Shown piece after piece: positions 26,301 through 38,892 of a DNA stretch of 64,000 nt. This stretch comes from Archegozetes longisetosus (taxonomy: Eukaryota > Arthropoda > Arachnida > Sarcoptiformes > Trhypochthoniidae): positions 11,181,129 to 11,245,128 of the forward strand of contig JAEMBT020000007.1 of assembly GCA_018873245.2 (NCBI GenBank), in the 5' to 3' direction. Below the pieces are notes generated by a model. The model searched no databases, was not told the DNA's origin, and saw only the letters and a program-made list of their open reading frames with translations. Within the stretch, counting starts at the first letter, position 1, and each line of letters starts with the position of its first letter. The position numbers and the translations under genes were made by a program.

Positions 26301-28588
26301 ATTAACTTCTTTGGTGTTGTTATATAAATGAAAGTTCTCTGAGGCAAACTTCATTTTGTTTTTGTGATCATTGTCTACAAGAGTAATCACTTGAAGAACA
26401 GCTCTGAAGTAATTGATTACTTTCTTTTATGCTATGTATAACTCTTTACGTCGAGAAAATTGAGTCTAAGTTTTATTGAGTTTTTTAAAAAATAAATTTC
26501 TGTAAGAATCAATTATTAAACTTAGATACGAAAAAAGGCTTCTGTTAGCACTCATTAGTATACACTGATGTAATGAGACTTGTTTTTGAACTAGTTCTTA
26601 CACTATATTTAAACGATTGAACTGTTGAGCATAATTACTTTTAACATAGCTTTAGGTCCTTCTAATCGTTCAAATTAACATGAGAAAACTTTTTAGGCCT
26701 AAAATTTGCTTCAACTCAATATTTTCGTACTTTTTAAGACCATTGATAAGAATATAGAATTTACAGAATACTATAAATAATCCGTTTTAGTACCGCAATC
26801 ATTCGTCTAATGATAGCTCTCATTGAAGAAAATTGATAAAATGCAAGTGTATTAGAAGATGTTAGATAAGAAAATATCTTTTTTATGTTTTATATGATAA
26901 TCAGGATGTATGCAAATGTAATTCTACTTAATAGGAAAAAAACTAAATCACGTTTTCGCAAGAGTAACATGAAACATGATACTTTCAAGTTTATAGTAGA
27001 TATCATTTAAAGTAAGAATTGCTATATAAATGCAACTCATTAAAGATACTCAAACCTAATGATATGTAAATTCGAGCGAACACTAATTATTATATTTTGA
27101 TTTGTTCAAATGGTTTTCATAGTTTTGTTTTGTGACTGTAGTACAGACAAAGAGAGATGAGTTAACTTACAATTTTAGAAATATTTACATATTTGCTACA
27201 AGTTTCGGTAATAAATTATTCATATTTGAAGTTGTATTACAGTTGTGGTAATTGCTCACATAATAAAATGAATACATTTGTCAACTAAATGGTTGAGACG
27301 TCAAAATTTGCATTATTCTTACGATTCAATGTAATGAAATTGGTATTTTGTCATTCGACTCATTCTTGTGAGTAATGCTCAAATGAAAAGCTTATTGGCA
27401 AATATTTGGCTTGTGTTAACATCTCTCCAATAAGTTGCTGAAGGTATAGTCTGTGTGACATAATTAATTATATCTATCTGATCTAATACAATCTATTATT
27501 GTTAGCAAGATATTTCTTTTATGTTGTGTATAGACTATGTTTAACTTCCTCAACAATACGAACATTAGTGGTTAATGTATTTACTAAATATCAAGTCACT
27601 GAACATTCTCAAATAAAATACTTTTCATTTTGTTACTTATTCACTCAGATATATCAAATACCAACATGTAATCCAATACGACTCAAACTGATTAAGAAAT
27701 TTTAGTCGATTAAGATATTGTTGAATTTTGATGCCAAATTTTCAGTATTGCTGCTATTAAGTTCATAACATACTGATATTACAGGTTAAGTAAGTTAGCT
27801 AAGTCAATTATCCAGTTTTAAGCTTCTGTATGAAATCCAAAGCTTTTCAGTGTACTGCAATTTTTGTTAGAAAAATCTTAAGTGTTTGAATAGCACTCAT
27901 TCGCCAAATTGTATTAACAAATTTAATTAATGTCTCCAACTTTATTATTTATAATCCAGACTCGCCCTCTAGGGTTAAAATCAATTCTCTGATTCAGCAG
28001 TAAAAATAGACAAATAATCTTAACCGTAATTAGGTTTTTAAGTTCTCAAAAAATTGTAAAACCCTTAGATTCGGCTAAAGTAGCGTTTAAGAGGCCAAAT
28101 ATCTATCGATTCAATTAGTATCGGCTAAAAATGAAATTAATGTTTTGAAAGAAATTTTTTACAGTAGCTAAGGCAAGTTCAAAACAATTATTGCGATTGC
28201 TTGCTATTAAGGCGAAATAAATCATTTCTTAATTCAAACCAAATTTCTAGGTGTTATGAAAATATGATAATTTTGAAGAATTAATTCTCTCCATCCATTT
28301 TAAAGATCAATTTTAACCAAATGAGTCGATGCTTGAACCGGCGGTTATCTTCGGTCAAAATAAGCTCAATCGATAACGCGAACTTTATTTATAATAAATT
28401 TTATTTGTAAAAACATGTCTTTGAAAATATAAGAATGACACACGTGTCTATATTTTCAAAATGACGCTTTTCATCATAAGAAAGTTTATCGATTAGATTG
28501 AAATCAATACTTGCATGGATGAGCGTCTTGAGAGATTTGATATTCAATCTGAACCGACAATATACTCAGGCACAAGCAGTCAAGTTGT
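20357..28588. other. Non-coding AT-rich stretch
   Basis: No supported gene. The open frames at 21028-21297, 22971-23174 and 23243-23494 are of chance length, unrecognised, and in part overlap frames on the other strand. The only clear structure is the short tandem repeat at 24631-24660. Confidence 0.6.
24631..24660 (+). repeat. 10-bp tandem repeat, three exact copies
   Basis: TATTACAGAA is repeated three times without change. Confidence 0.97.
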
Positions 28589-28691
28589 GTAGTGCTTTTA
28601 GAAAGTGTAGGAGTTTTAAAGGGGTTCACATTATCCTTACACACACACACCATATAATCCCTAAAAGCTCTGCACGCTCTAAAAGCACTAC
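28589..28691. repeat. 103-nt imperfect hairpin
   Basis: The arm starting GTAGTGCTTTTAGA pairs with the arm ending TCTAAAAGCACTAC. Fourteen outer pairs are perfect, then about 19 more follow with a few mismatches and G-U pairs. The loop of about 35 nt has a short CA run. Size and shape fit either a miRNA precursor-like hairpin or a very small MITE. Nothing decides between them, and opposite-strand open frames here are mirror images. Confidence 0.5.
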
Positions 28692-28948
28692 ATAAATGCA
28701 ACTAATGATGAAAAACTGCTCGTCTCAATTAGTACTGTACCTGCACTACAATCAAAATGATTGGCTAAGCAAAGTTTAATGCATTTATCCTACGAGTTGA
28801 ATATAGTAGAGTGCATATACCATTCTAGATCAAAACATGTTTTGTTTAATTTTTATTAATTAGTCATTGTTAAGATGAAGAGGAAAAAACATTTGCTTCT
28901 ATCATTTCAAAATTTAATCTAATAATTGAACATTTGAATGAGCAAGAA

Positions 28949-29476
28949 CAGTGGCGAAGCTAGTAGGGACTGAGGGAGTCCAGGTCCCGTCAACTCAAAT
29001 CTGGAAAACTTTAAACTAGTTATTCAATGGAAAGAGATATCTATTTGAGTAAAATGAAATTTACTCAAGTTTCAATTACTTTTATAGTGTCTTCTGGAAC
29101 TATTGACTGTAAAGTAAGCTGCAAATGACTTGCAGATTGCAATCTATTGTGTTTTATTTAAATAACTAAGTCTTACTAATTGAATAATCACTCAAAGACA
29201 GAGCTGCGTTTTTATAGTAATTGAGTGAGTATAAGTTTGAATTACTTCTATAAACTTTTTTCAGTCTCTATCTGCTGCAATATACTAGTTATTTGACATG
29301 AACACTACTCTTACGAACTTGTCGAATAAGAATTTCACTAAAATTAAACTTTAAAATTGTGCACTTATGAAATGAAATAAACATAGATATCATGAAAATA
29401 TGATTAAAATTCGTACTTTTTTTTTTATAAATAGATGTTTTGCCTCCTGACTCAAAAATTAGTATCGTCGCCACTG
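28949..29476. mobile_element. hAT-type MITE with 8-bp target duplication (528 bp)
   Basis: It begins CAGTGGCGAAGCTAGTAGGG and ends TAGTATCGTCGCCACTG, giving a terminal inverted repeat of about 16 bp starting CAGTGGCGA. It is flanked by AGCAAGAA (28941-28948) and AACAAGAA (29477-29484), an 8-bp duplication with one change, as hAT transposases make. The interior is AT-rich with no transposase, so it is non-autonomous. The open frame on the minus strand at its right end is not a gene. Confidence 0.8.
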
Positions 29477-29484
29477 AACAAGAA

Positions 29485-32400
29485 TTACGCGGTTTAAGCA
29501 GAACTCCTACTCAGCATTAGCTCAGTTTTTTGTTTGCGTAATACATTTAACATATATATCGAATAATAATAAGAGCTCTCTATTAAGTAAAGTATTCTAT
29601 TAGACTTGGAGACAGCTGTTGCTACGGCTTTGTCTCGATCAGGATCTAGACATCTAAATGAGTAATAATTCAAATCATAATTGTCCAGTTTCCTTTATTT
29701 AATTCCATATGCATTTAATTTAATTGAATGATTGACGAATGCAACACAACTATTTGTTACAGGATATTTCACATGAAAGAAAAGGAAAAGTTTGATAGTC
29801 TAAACATTATTTTAGTGTAATCAATAAAAATGTAACTATTCATAATCTGAATACAATTGTAAATTAGATTTTTTTAGTCACGTAGACTACTATGAGTTGT
29901 TTCTGATGTAACGAATAATAGCGAGCAACTTAAAGTAAGAAACTACCAAAACAATTTTATGCAATATAACAGAATTAGTTTTGTAGATGTCTCAATTTTA
30001 ACTCTTATCCTCTTTTTGTCAATACAGAGTTCTACTACGAAATAATGAAGATTAAACTTCTATTTCTAGATTCAATTTTAAGTTTTTATTTAGCCTCTAA
30101 ATTTTGATTCAATTTGGTTCAAATTCATGTTCAACGAGTTTCTTATAGAGTCATAAATTCTGGATAGAGTTTACAACTTTCGTCAACTATATAGTAGTGA
30201 AAAATTCTAAAAATTTCTAATAATACTTACGAATGTTTATTGCATTCTTTATTTGTATACTTATTGGTATATACTTCTTAGAGCTGAACTTTCACTATAA
30301 CATATGAAATATGGGGTCTTTTTATATTGATTTAGTCATGCCTTCTATTGATTTGTGAATATTTATAAATTTAATATTTAATTTTTCAAAATTTATGGTA
30401 AGTAATTTAATCGAATTCAAATACTTCAAGACAACTCATCTGAATATAGAAATATTATTTTGAAATTTGATTAGCTTTTAGAGCGTATAAATAGTTTCAA
30501 ATGGACGAGGATTCGCAAAAGCTTCAACGAAAATCAGTTTCTTTGCCTATCGATTGGCAGAACAGTTTCGTATTGAATAAGTTTCAGATTTTCAACTGTC
30601 ATTTTAGTATTTTATTGCCAAATATTTTTTGACTTTGTGTCTGATCGATGATCAAATTCTCTATTCCTATTCTGTTTCTTCTGAACTGTTATTTTTGTTA
30701 AAGTTCTTATAGTATTTGCCGATTTGTAATTATAATATTGGAAAATAGCTGTCATTATTTGACAAATTAGAAAAATTGAATCGATCTCACTTTTGAAATG
30801 ACACCATTCTATTCTAACATTTCATTTTGAATCTAATGTGAAAATATTGTAAAGTTTAAGGCAATATTCTATTTGTCAATGAGGTTGGAGTGATTGATAA
30901 TTTTTATTCTATTGTCAATATTTATATAAACATTGATTAGATCTAAACAAAATTGTTTAGCAATTGTGTGCTCTGACACTAGTTCAACTAAATTTTTTGT
31001 TCAATTGCTTTGAGATGACTCCTGATTAAATATTTGCTTTCAAATCAGAACGACTCAAATTATTTTGAATTTACTTTGAAAAGCAGGACTATGATTATTA
31101 TGTTTTATGTTTGTTAGAGAGTGTGAGCCACACAATATATTTAATATGCATATAATCTATTTTGATTAAAAAATCATTTTATAAGCTTTATAAGTTTTTC
31201 ATCAGCTATTCATAAAACGTATGCTTTCAATTTGTTTACTGAAACGTGAGTCGAGAAGGCTATTCACATTGAAATGATACTTTCAGAACTAATCAATAGA
31301 ATGTTAATTCCATATACTTTTGAAAAGCTTATGATTTTTGAGGCAAATCTTCAAACCGACGAGAGGTATCTCATATTAAATGATACAATTCTATTTTTGA
31401 ATATGCTTTACAGTCAGTTGAAAACTCATTCAAAATTGAACTAAAAATATTTTACGGTCACTAAAAATATCGTCATTCAGCTCTACTAAAAAAATGTTAG
31501 CATAAGGAAGGACTTAAAGTGAGTACAAGCAAAAAATTGGAAAATATTGAAACTCATTTCGATATGTGAACAAAGATTTTGTCATTTTCACTATTTATCA
31601 ATAGATTAAGGCTTTTCAATACACATAATTGAGTTGAAAATATATAGAAACAAATGAAACATGAAAATTGAATGATCAATTTTTCATCAAATCTTTAGCG
31701 CAAACAACTTCCTGAACATTTATTTGAATCAAGTCTTTTTTGCCTTAGTATTTTTGAGTAATTTTGTGGTCAAAATCTTTACTCAATAATAGCACTAATA
31801 TTATGATTAGAGAGATGTCGAAAATATTGAGCTCTACTGCTATTCAAAGTTATTATTTAAGAATACAATAGAAGTGAAAATGACATAACAGCAAATCATT
31901 ATGCATTCGATAAATAGTCTGCATTCAACATATATAAAAACAAAATAAACAAAACCAACATTTAACAAATTGATTTATAGTACATTAATCAACATTTATT
32001 TTTATGCTCAATGCTTTCAGTTATGCTCAAAGCTAAATACAAATCAATTTCAGTATCAATTAGAGATTCAGTCGTTTTATCAGAAAAGAATCTGTTAAAA
32101 AATCAAACTTGATTGCAATTTCATTCAAATACAAGTCATTTTCAGGAAATTGCTCAAATATTTGATCGCATTAGATTCAAATGACGTTCAAATATCCTAT
32201 TCGTAGGTTACTTATGTATTTCAAATATTGATGATCTCCTTAAACGAGAACCGCTTTAATACAAATTTTCAACTTTTCAATTCGGTAAATATTTTATGTA
32301 TAAAAATTTTTTTTTTCAATACTTAAATTGACAAAAGATTTTCTGATGGATTAGAGCAGGTTTTTACTTCGCGATTGAGAATCTTTCAAACAGAAATCTA

Positions 32401-35400
32401 GAGAACCGTCAGTTTTATCAAACATGACATTGATATGAATAAGTATTGAAGTTGTTTAACTTTACCATCTATTTCATTTTGGAGAAGTTTCTATTAGAAT
32501 TCACGTTATATCTGCGTTTGTTCAATATTTGAGAATTGCAAAAGTTTGTGGAATAATGTTTGATAAGTGCTCTGCAAATGTCAACGAGGATTTGTTTAAA
32601 AATCTATTGTCGTCCTTTGTCGGCATTCATCAAACCCACTCTCGATCACAGGACTTATATATCAAATTTGAAAGAGTCTGCTTTTAGTGCATTTCGGGCA
32701 TATATTATCTAAGTTTAACTATTTGAAAGCTCTAATACTTCTAATAAGTCAATTTGTTATCAAAATGCACTCTCTTTGGGCCATTATATTAGTACGAAAT
32801 GACGAAAAAGTTGGCATTTATTGCTATAAAGAGGTTATTTAGTTGAAAACTTTTCTATTATATCCTAAATAATGGAAATGGTCAACTCTAAATTTCAATT
32901 GATTTGAACACCAAAAATGCTTTATCATGTTTCTAACAATCAAAACTTGAAGATCATTTCATTTTTGTGAACTTTATTTCCTTCTTAATTCAAATTCAGA
33001 TATGAAAAAAGACTTCAATTCTGATGGCTTTTATTCGCTGAATGAGAAGTTAGGCTAAAATTGAATTAGAAGAGAAATGTGGCATTTAAAAGTTATTTAA
33101 AGTCATTTTATTCATTATATTTAAAATGATTAATTGAATGTCTTAGTTGTTCAGCCTTTAAACATTTAACACAATAGTTTACACATTACTTATCTGTCTT
33201 TTATGTGTTCGCTTGTTAGTGTGTTAGTGTGTTTGTCTGATATCTGTTCTCTTACTTTCATTCTGAAGTTATTTTATTTTTCATTAGTTGTGCTTTATTT
33301 GTGTTCTTGTGGGATAAATTTGAGCCTTTGTTGCTCTCGATTGTCATATAAATCGATGGCAACGTTGTAGCAATTATAAGTAGAACAGCTTAAAAAGTAC
33401 AACATAACAGTTAGTTTACAGGATCAGCAATTTACCCTCAAAAGACTCCAATTCAATGAAAACCATGTGTCGTTTCGCCCTCAAAAGGCTAGAAATCATT
33501 CATTTGGATTAGTTTCAAGTGAGAAACACTTCAAAAATAAAAATTTAAAGTGCATTTTTTTGAGCTATTCTCAGTTTTAATTATAATTAACTCGGATTCA
33601 AAGATCGACTAGAATTGAGTGCTTACGAGTCAGTTTTTTTACTCCAAACTTGTTTTCTTTGACAAAAATATTTGAGTGTCAAAATGTCTAAAATCAATTT
33701 TTTTTAAATATTTCGTGAAATTTTTTAAATTAGTGTTCAGTTTTAGACAAATAGGAATACTAAGTTTGACGAAAGAATGAATTTGAAAATGTCTATATCG
33801 TGAAAAGTATAGCGCTCCACATTTAAGTCAATTTTCAATTATAGGAAACGCAAGATTCACTAGAACAAATCACATGAAATGGAGCTCTTCAGATTTTGAC
33901 AACAATCGAAAATTTATTTCAATGTGAAGGCACTTTTCAGACTTTCTATACATGTTATTCCTAATCAAGATAAATGTTTGAACTAGAATAATGTATATAG
34001 GCAAGTAGATGTCGAGCTATACCAGTATATGTTATCCATGCTTAGTAATAGTTAATTTTTCATAAAAATCTTACTTATTCCAACTGAATTTTGGCAGAGA
34101 GGCTCAACGATATTATATGTATTGTATTATTTTACATAAACGGATTGATACAGTTATTGAAACTGATTCTATTCATCTATTCGGATATGTTATGTTGACG
34201 TCGACTTATTTATTATAAGAATATTTATACTTTGTAAATTTCCAATAAAAACACTGAACAACGATTCAGATCACAGAATGACAGGGAAAAAATGTTGAAT
34301 CAATAGAGCATGATATAAAATCGAGTCTAGACATAACTCAAATCTTCATAAAAACATAATCCCTGAATTTTTTCAATTTCATCTGATCTCTCGCGAGTGA
34401 CGCCAAAGTTTTCGAACTAAGGAGTTAAAAATTCAAATACTAAATCTCTCTTATCATCTTTAGAGCTTTGAATGGCAGAATTCTAAGATGTTAATTCTTA
34501 TTTAATTCATAAAGTTTCGATTATTCACATGGCGAAAACTTTTTATCTACATAAGATTGTTAGTCTTTGAATGATGATTTTGAATATTATATTATAAGCT
34601 ATAATTGGAAATTTTCACAGATGATTGAACCAAGCATTGGAAAAATTGAAAAATTTTATTCAAATGTTCACTTAAGTAATTTGACCTCTTTTTTTCAAAA
34701 AAGAAAATTGTTTTTTACTTATATTTATAATATTTGGACGTAACAGAAAATTTGATTTATTTGAACTATGAAACATTTTATAAATAATCAAAACTCTAGT
34801 CTGAAATGGGTCAAAGTTTAACGTTGTCAAAACTCGAAGGAAGACAACGGTTCCCTTTAGCTCCTCTATGACGTGGATTCTATTGCTCACTTTCGTATTG
34901 CTTCACTTATTTATTCTAAGAGGTAAAGGTTTACGTGATTTCAATAAATTTAGACAATAGATTGGTATTATTGGGTTTATATATATTTTTTAAAGTGTGA
35001 AAGTTTAACTTGAATTCGCTACAACTTAAAGCTTATAATAATTGAAAATAGTCATCAATTTTGCTTTGAGGGCGATATTTTAAAGCTAATGTTGTTTATG
35101 ATGCTCGTGGCCCACTGTCTCATATAATGTGCCTGTATATCTGTGTAGTTTATGTTGTCTATCAATTTTCGTTTTTGATTTTACATTTGACCACTTCTTC
35201 ACAAAAAATGTGTGATATGACTATTAAAATAATGTGCTCTCGCATTCTTTGGTTATAGAGCATTCAATACAAAAGCTATCATTTTTGTCATCTCTGAAAC
35301 TATAATCAAAATATTTCTATGCTTTCAAATATATTACATTGTGTTGACTGTCAAGATGTGTTTTATGCCTAACAAAAAACAGAATAAGCTTCAAATTTTC

Positions 35401-38046
35401 TGTTGAATAATTTTTATAGTGATAAACATGAATGTCATATTAAAAATTTAAATTAGTTATTTCTGATTTTTTGAGCTGAATAAGCTTTACATAAATTTAA
35501 ATTATCTCATATTACAGGAGTACATTCACAACTTGAAAATTTGCTAAACTTGTAGTTCCTGCTATGGATGCAATTTATGAACATTTATATATCAAATATA
35601 AATTTGTTTTCAAATTTCACATTTTAGTTAAACTGTGTTGGGGGCTATTTCAGCTCATCGAACAGTTATTATGCGCCATACACTAAAATACAGCCGCTTA
35701 TACTGATTGCCATAAAAAAATTTACATTTTATTTATATAATAATAATCTTTATTCAGCAATATATTCGGATGTTTATTTATATCGCTTTGCAATCAAATG
35801 AGCACTTGTTTTCTTCTACGATTCGGTCCTAAATAAAAAAAATAGCTTTAAATCAGAACAATAGACCAAAATTTTAAAATTGTTCGACTTATAAAATGTA
35901 ACTGACATTAAGCTGAAAATTTTCTTCCATTTTTCACTATATCTCTCATTCTGCATAATATATTTTTAGATAACGGATTTGAAAACTTCAACTTCGCCTA
36001 CACTATACTTGAGTAGTATCGAGACTACTTTTAAAGCTTTAAATATTTATGTAGAAGTGTTTCGCTAACAAAATACTGCGTTAATGTTCGCGAAGCCGAG
36101 TTATTTGATATGATTCAGTGAGCAAACTATAAAAAGGATTTCGAGTGAAAGTAAATAAAATCAAATCAATCAATTCAGTCGATGTTTGAAAAACCTTCAA
36201 AATGGTTGAATTTTTGGATGAAAAGTCACGGTTATATTTATATTTAATAAGTTTATTTAAACTGAATTTTTGTGTTTTTTACAGCGGATCGCCTTAAAAT
36301 AATGCATAGCTACGAGAAAAGCAGCAGGGCTATTTCATCGTCCTTATCACGCATGTCAATTGCAACTAAATTTTTTATTGTGATTCTCTTTATTGTCTAA
36401 AATGATTAATAATTGGATCTCATATTATAAAAAATTATAGGAAGATAAAAATGTTCTCACAACGCATCATTTCTTGTTGATATATATCATTTTAAATTGA
36501 TCGAGTATACATGAATTACCACTCCTACGATTCTCTTGAAATAATGATTAGCCAAATCGACTTTTTCTTTAATAGTAGAATCAGCTTGATTAAATCGTGT
36601 CTCTTCTGTAATCGTATTAATAGATTAGTAACTCATTTGAATAGCATGAAAATTCCATCGAATGAATAATAATTATTATGTTATTTGCTTAATATTAGTG
36701 TCCATCAGAGCACGAATATTTATGTAAGTGAAAACTATTCCATTTGCATAATAATAAACCTAAGAATACACCGAATGGAGTGTAACATAACATGATTTTT
36801 CAGGGTAGAGAGACCACGAACCAATAACTTGTAATTAACATACTGTAGGTGAATATAATATGCTAATAAACTACGCGCTAGTTATGCTAATTTTGGTCAC
36901 CAACAAAATCTATTTGCATAATTAAGTTCAAGTAATAAAGACCATATTTTTCTGAAGTTATCGAATTTTCGTATCGATGTGATCAGTCAGAATACTCAAC
37001 GAATACCTTTTCAATGTGAAAACATTGTCACTAGTTTGTAATGAAAGAATAGCTCTACAAATGTTTGGTAATTTTGATCATATCTGTATTCAAACTTACT
37101 GTTGAATTGAAATTTCTTTTCAGTTTTTTATAATTTTATTTACATGATCAAAACAGGAATTCCTTTGCCATTATTTCTTAACTATTAGTATACAGAAAGC
37201 AATTTTTGTTTGAAGTTATTTCTTAAAAAGAAAATAAATTTATTTTTCAATAGATAAAATGTAAATGCTAAAATTTCACTTTGAGTTTTTGGATACTTAT
37301 GCAAATATACAATATTTGAATTTGAATTTGTAATTTTTACTGCTCTTCAAAGTTATTCAATATAAGGCACTCTATACTTAAATTATGAAACGCAAACTCG
37401 AATAATATTCATAATTGTGGACTTGCTAGTGCATTCGAATCAAATAAATTACAATTTTAATATATTTGAGTAGTCAATAGTAATTTATATCTAGTTTGCA
37501 TTAATTCTGAAATATTAGTGAAAGTAAAATGACTCGTATCTTTGTGAATAAAAGTTGGAGGTATTGTCTCAAACCGAGTTCAAATACTTAAAATTGAATC
37601 TACTTCAAATTGAAAAAGATTAAACTTTATGGAATAATTGTTTACTTTTGCGTTTTATTTTACTTTTGTTCAGATCAAGTAATAATAAAGGTATTGAATA
37701 GAGCTGTGATCGACAAGTCTTAAAGTAATATTAAAGCAATTATAATCAATAAAATAGTAGAAGAATAAGAAAATTGTAATACAAACAAACCAAGTCGGTC
37801 TCAGGTAGCTGATGCCGTCAAACATGATTTTGATATTTTTTGAAAAGAAAACCATTTATTAGCTTAGAGAAGAAGTTCGTGAATCCAAACTTGATTGAGG
37901 ATGACTTCATTGAATTGATTTGATTGTGCGTCAAAGTATCTGAAGTAATGTTGAAGTTTAAGGAGAATACACCAGTATTTCATTGATTCGTATTCCCCAA
38001 GCGATGGGGTTTACTCTATGCAAATGCATCGCTTTAATGAACATAA
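29485..38046. other. Non-coding AT-rich stretch upstream of the receptor
   Basis: No supported coding or RNA gene, and no clear inverted-repeat element seen. It probably includes the receptor's promoter and any 5' UTR exon, but no specific site can be named. Confidence 0.55.
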
Positions 38047-38352
38047 ATGAATGATTATCCTGAAGGAAAAAGTATTTATTGCAATTTCTCTAAAATTTGC
38101 TCATTTTACATTTGCATCATTGTTATTTCAATTATAATTGGCTTTTTACTTGTTTCAGTCATCTTAATAATCTATTACTACAGTTATTTGAAAGGACAAC
38201 GAATCGACAGATGTTATCTGTGCCTTCTTATCGATTGTTCGTACATGTGTGGGCGTTCGAAGTCACCAAAATTCAAATTAAATAATCTAACAATTCAGCT
38301 AAAGCCAATTTATCAAACGTTAGGGGTCAATTTCAATGATCCAAAACTCTGA
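38047..38352 (+). CDS. Possible small single-TM ORF upstream of the receptor
   Basis: This is a 101-codon open frame on the same strand, ending about 280 bases before the receptor ATG. Residues about 18-44 form one strong hydrophobic segment, followed by a Cys-rich stretch (DRCYLCLLIDCSYMCG) and a polar C-terminus. I recognise no family. In DNA this AT-rich, an ORF of this length is near what chance gives in 64 kb, so it may not be a gene. Its position also allows it to lie in a 5' UTR or upstream intron of the receptor. Confidence 0.18.
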   Translation: MNDYPEGKSIYCNFSKICSFYICIIVISIIIGFLLVSVILIIYYYSYLKGQRIDRCYLCLLIDCSYMCGRSKSPKFKLNNLTIQLKPIYQTLGVNFNDPKL

Positions 38353-38587
38353 AACTCAAACATCAGAATGAGTGACAATAAAGAAAAAAAAGTTTACAAC
38401 TAAAGTCCTGACTTATCCTACAGACTATGCTTCGAAAGTTTCTTATTTTTTTTGCTTAGCTATCAATAACTGCGGTTTAGCAGGATATAAGTTGTCATTA
38501 TATGTTTGACAACTGGTGGTGCGCTGCTATAATTTGACAAGTTATACTATCGAAGTTATCAGTTACACTATTGACGAGTCTATTTTG

Positions 38588-38606
38588 TTTTATCCATTTG
38601 CATAGG
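38588..38606 (+). promoter_or_regulatory. Candidate 5' UTR splice acceptor upstream of receptor start
   Basis: A T-rich tract ending in GCATAG lies 27 bases before the ATG. It resembles the other acceptors of this gene. If used, one or more 5' UTR exons and the promoter lie further upstream. I could not identify them. Confidence 0.35.
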
Positions 38607-38632
38607 ATGTACATTGGGTCAGATAATACGAA

Positions 38633-38892
38633 ATGATGGATTATAGCACGCAAAACTCGACTACATCGATGTCGATCAGTGGAGGCAGCAATTGGTCGAA
38701 CGCTGGCACTTCAGGACAGTCTGAACTGATAAACTTTACATCCCCCAGGACTGATGACCAGATTATTCCTTATTATGGAGATTACTTGAGCCAATTTAGA
38801 GAAACCTATACACCAATTCATGGATGGATTAGTGTTTTTGTTTGTCTTTTTGGAATCATTGCTAATATACTGAACATAATTGTTTTAACGAG
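38633..38892 (+). CDS. Receptor exon 1: N-terminus and TM1
   Basis: The exon encodes residues 1-86 plus two bases of codon 87. It holds a Ser/Thr/Asn-rich extracellular segment with three N-glycosylation sequons, then a hydrophobic TM1 (GWISVFVCLFGIIANILNII). It ends ACG-AG before the donor GTATCA (intron phase 2), and the split codon becomes Arg87. Reading on without splicing meets a stop within three codons, which supports the splice. The upstream sequence TTTTATCCATTTGCATAG at 38588-38605 looks like a splice acceptor, so this exon may begin at 38606 with a short 5' UTR part. Confidence 0.88.
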
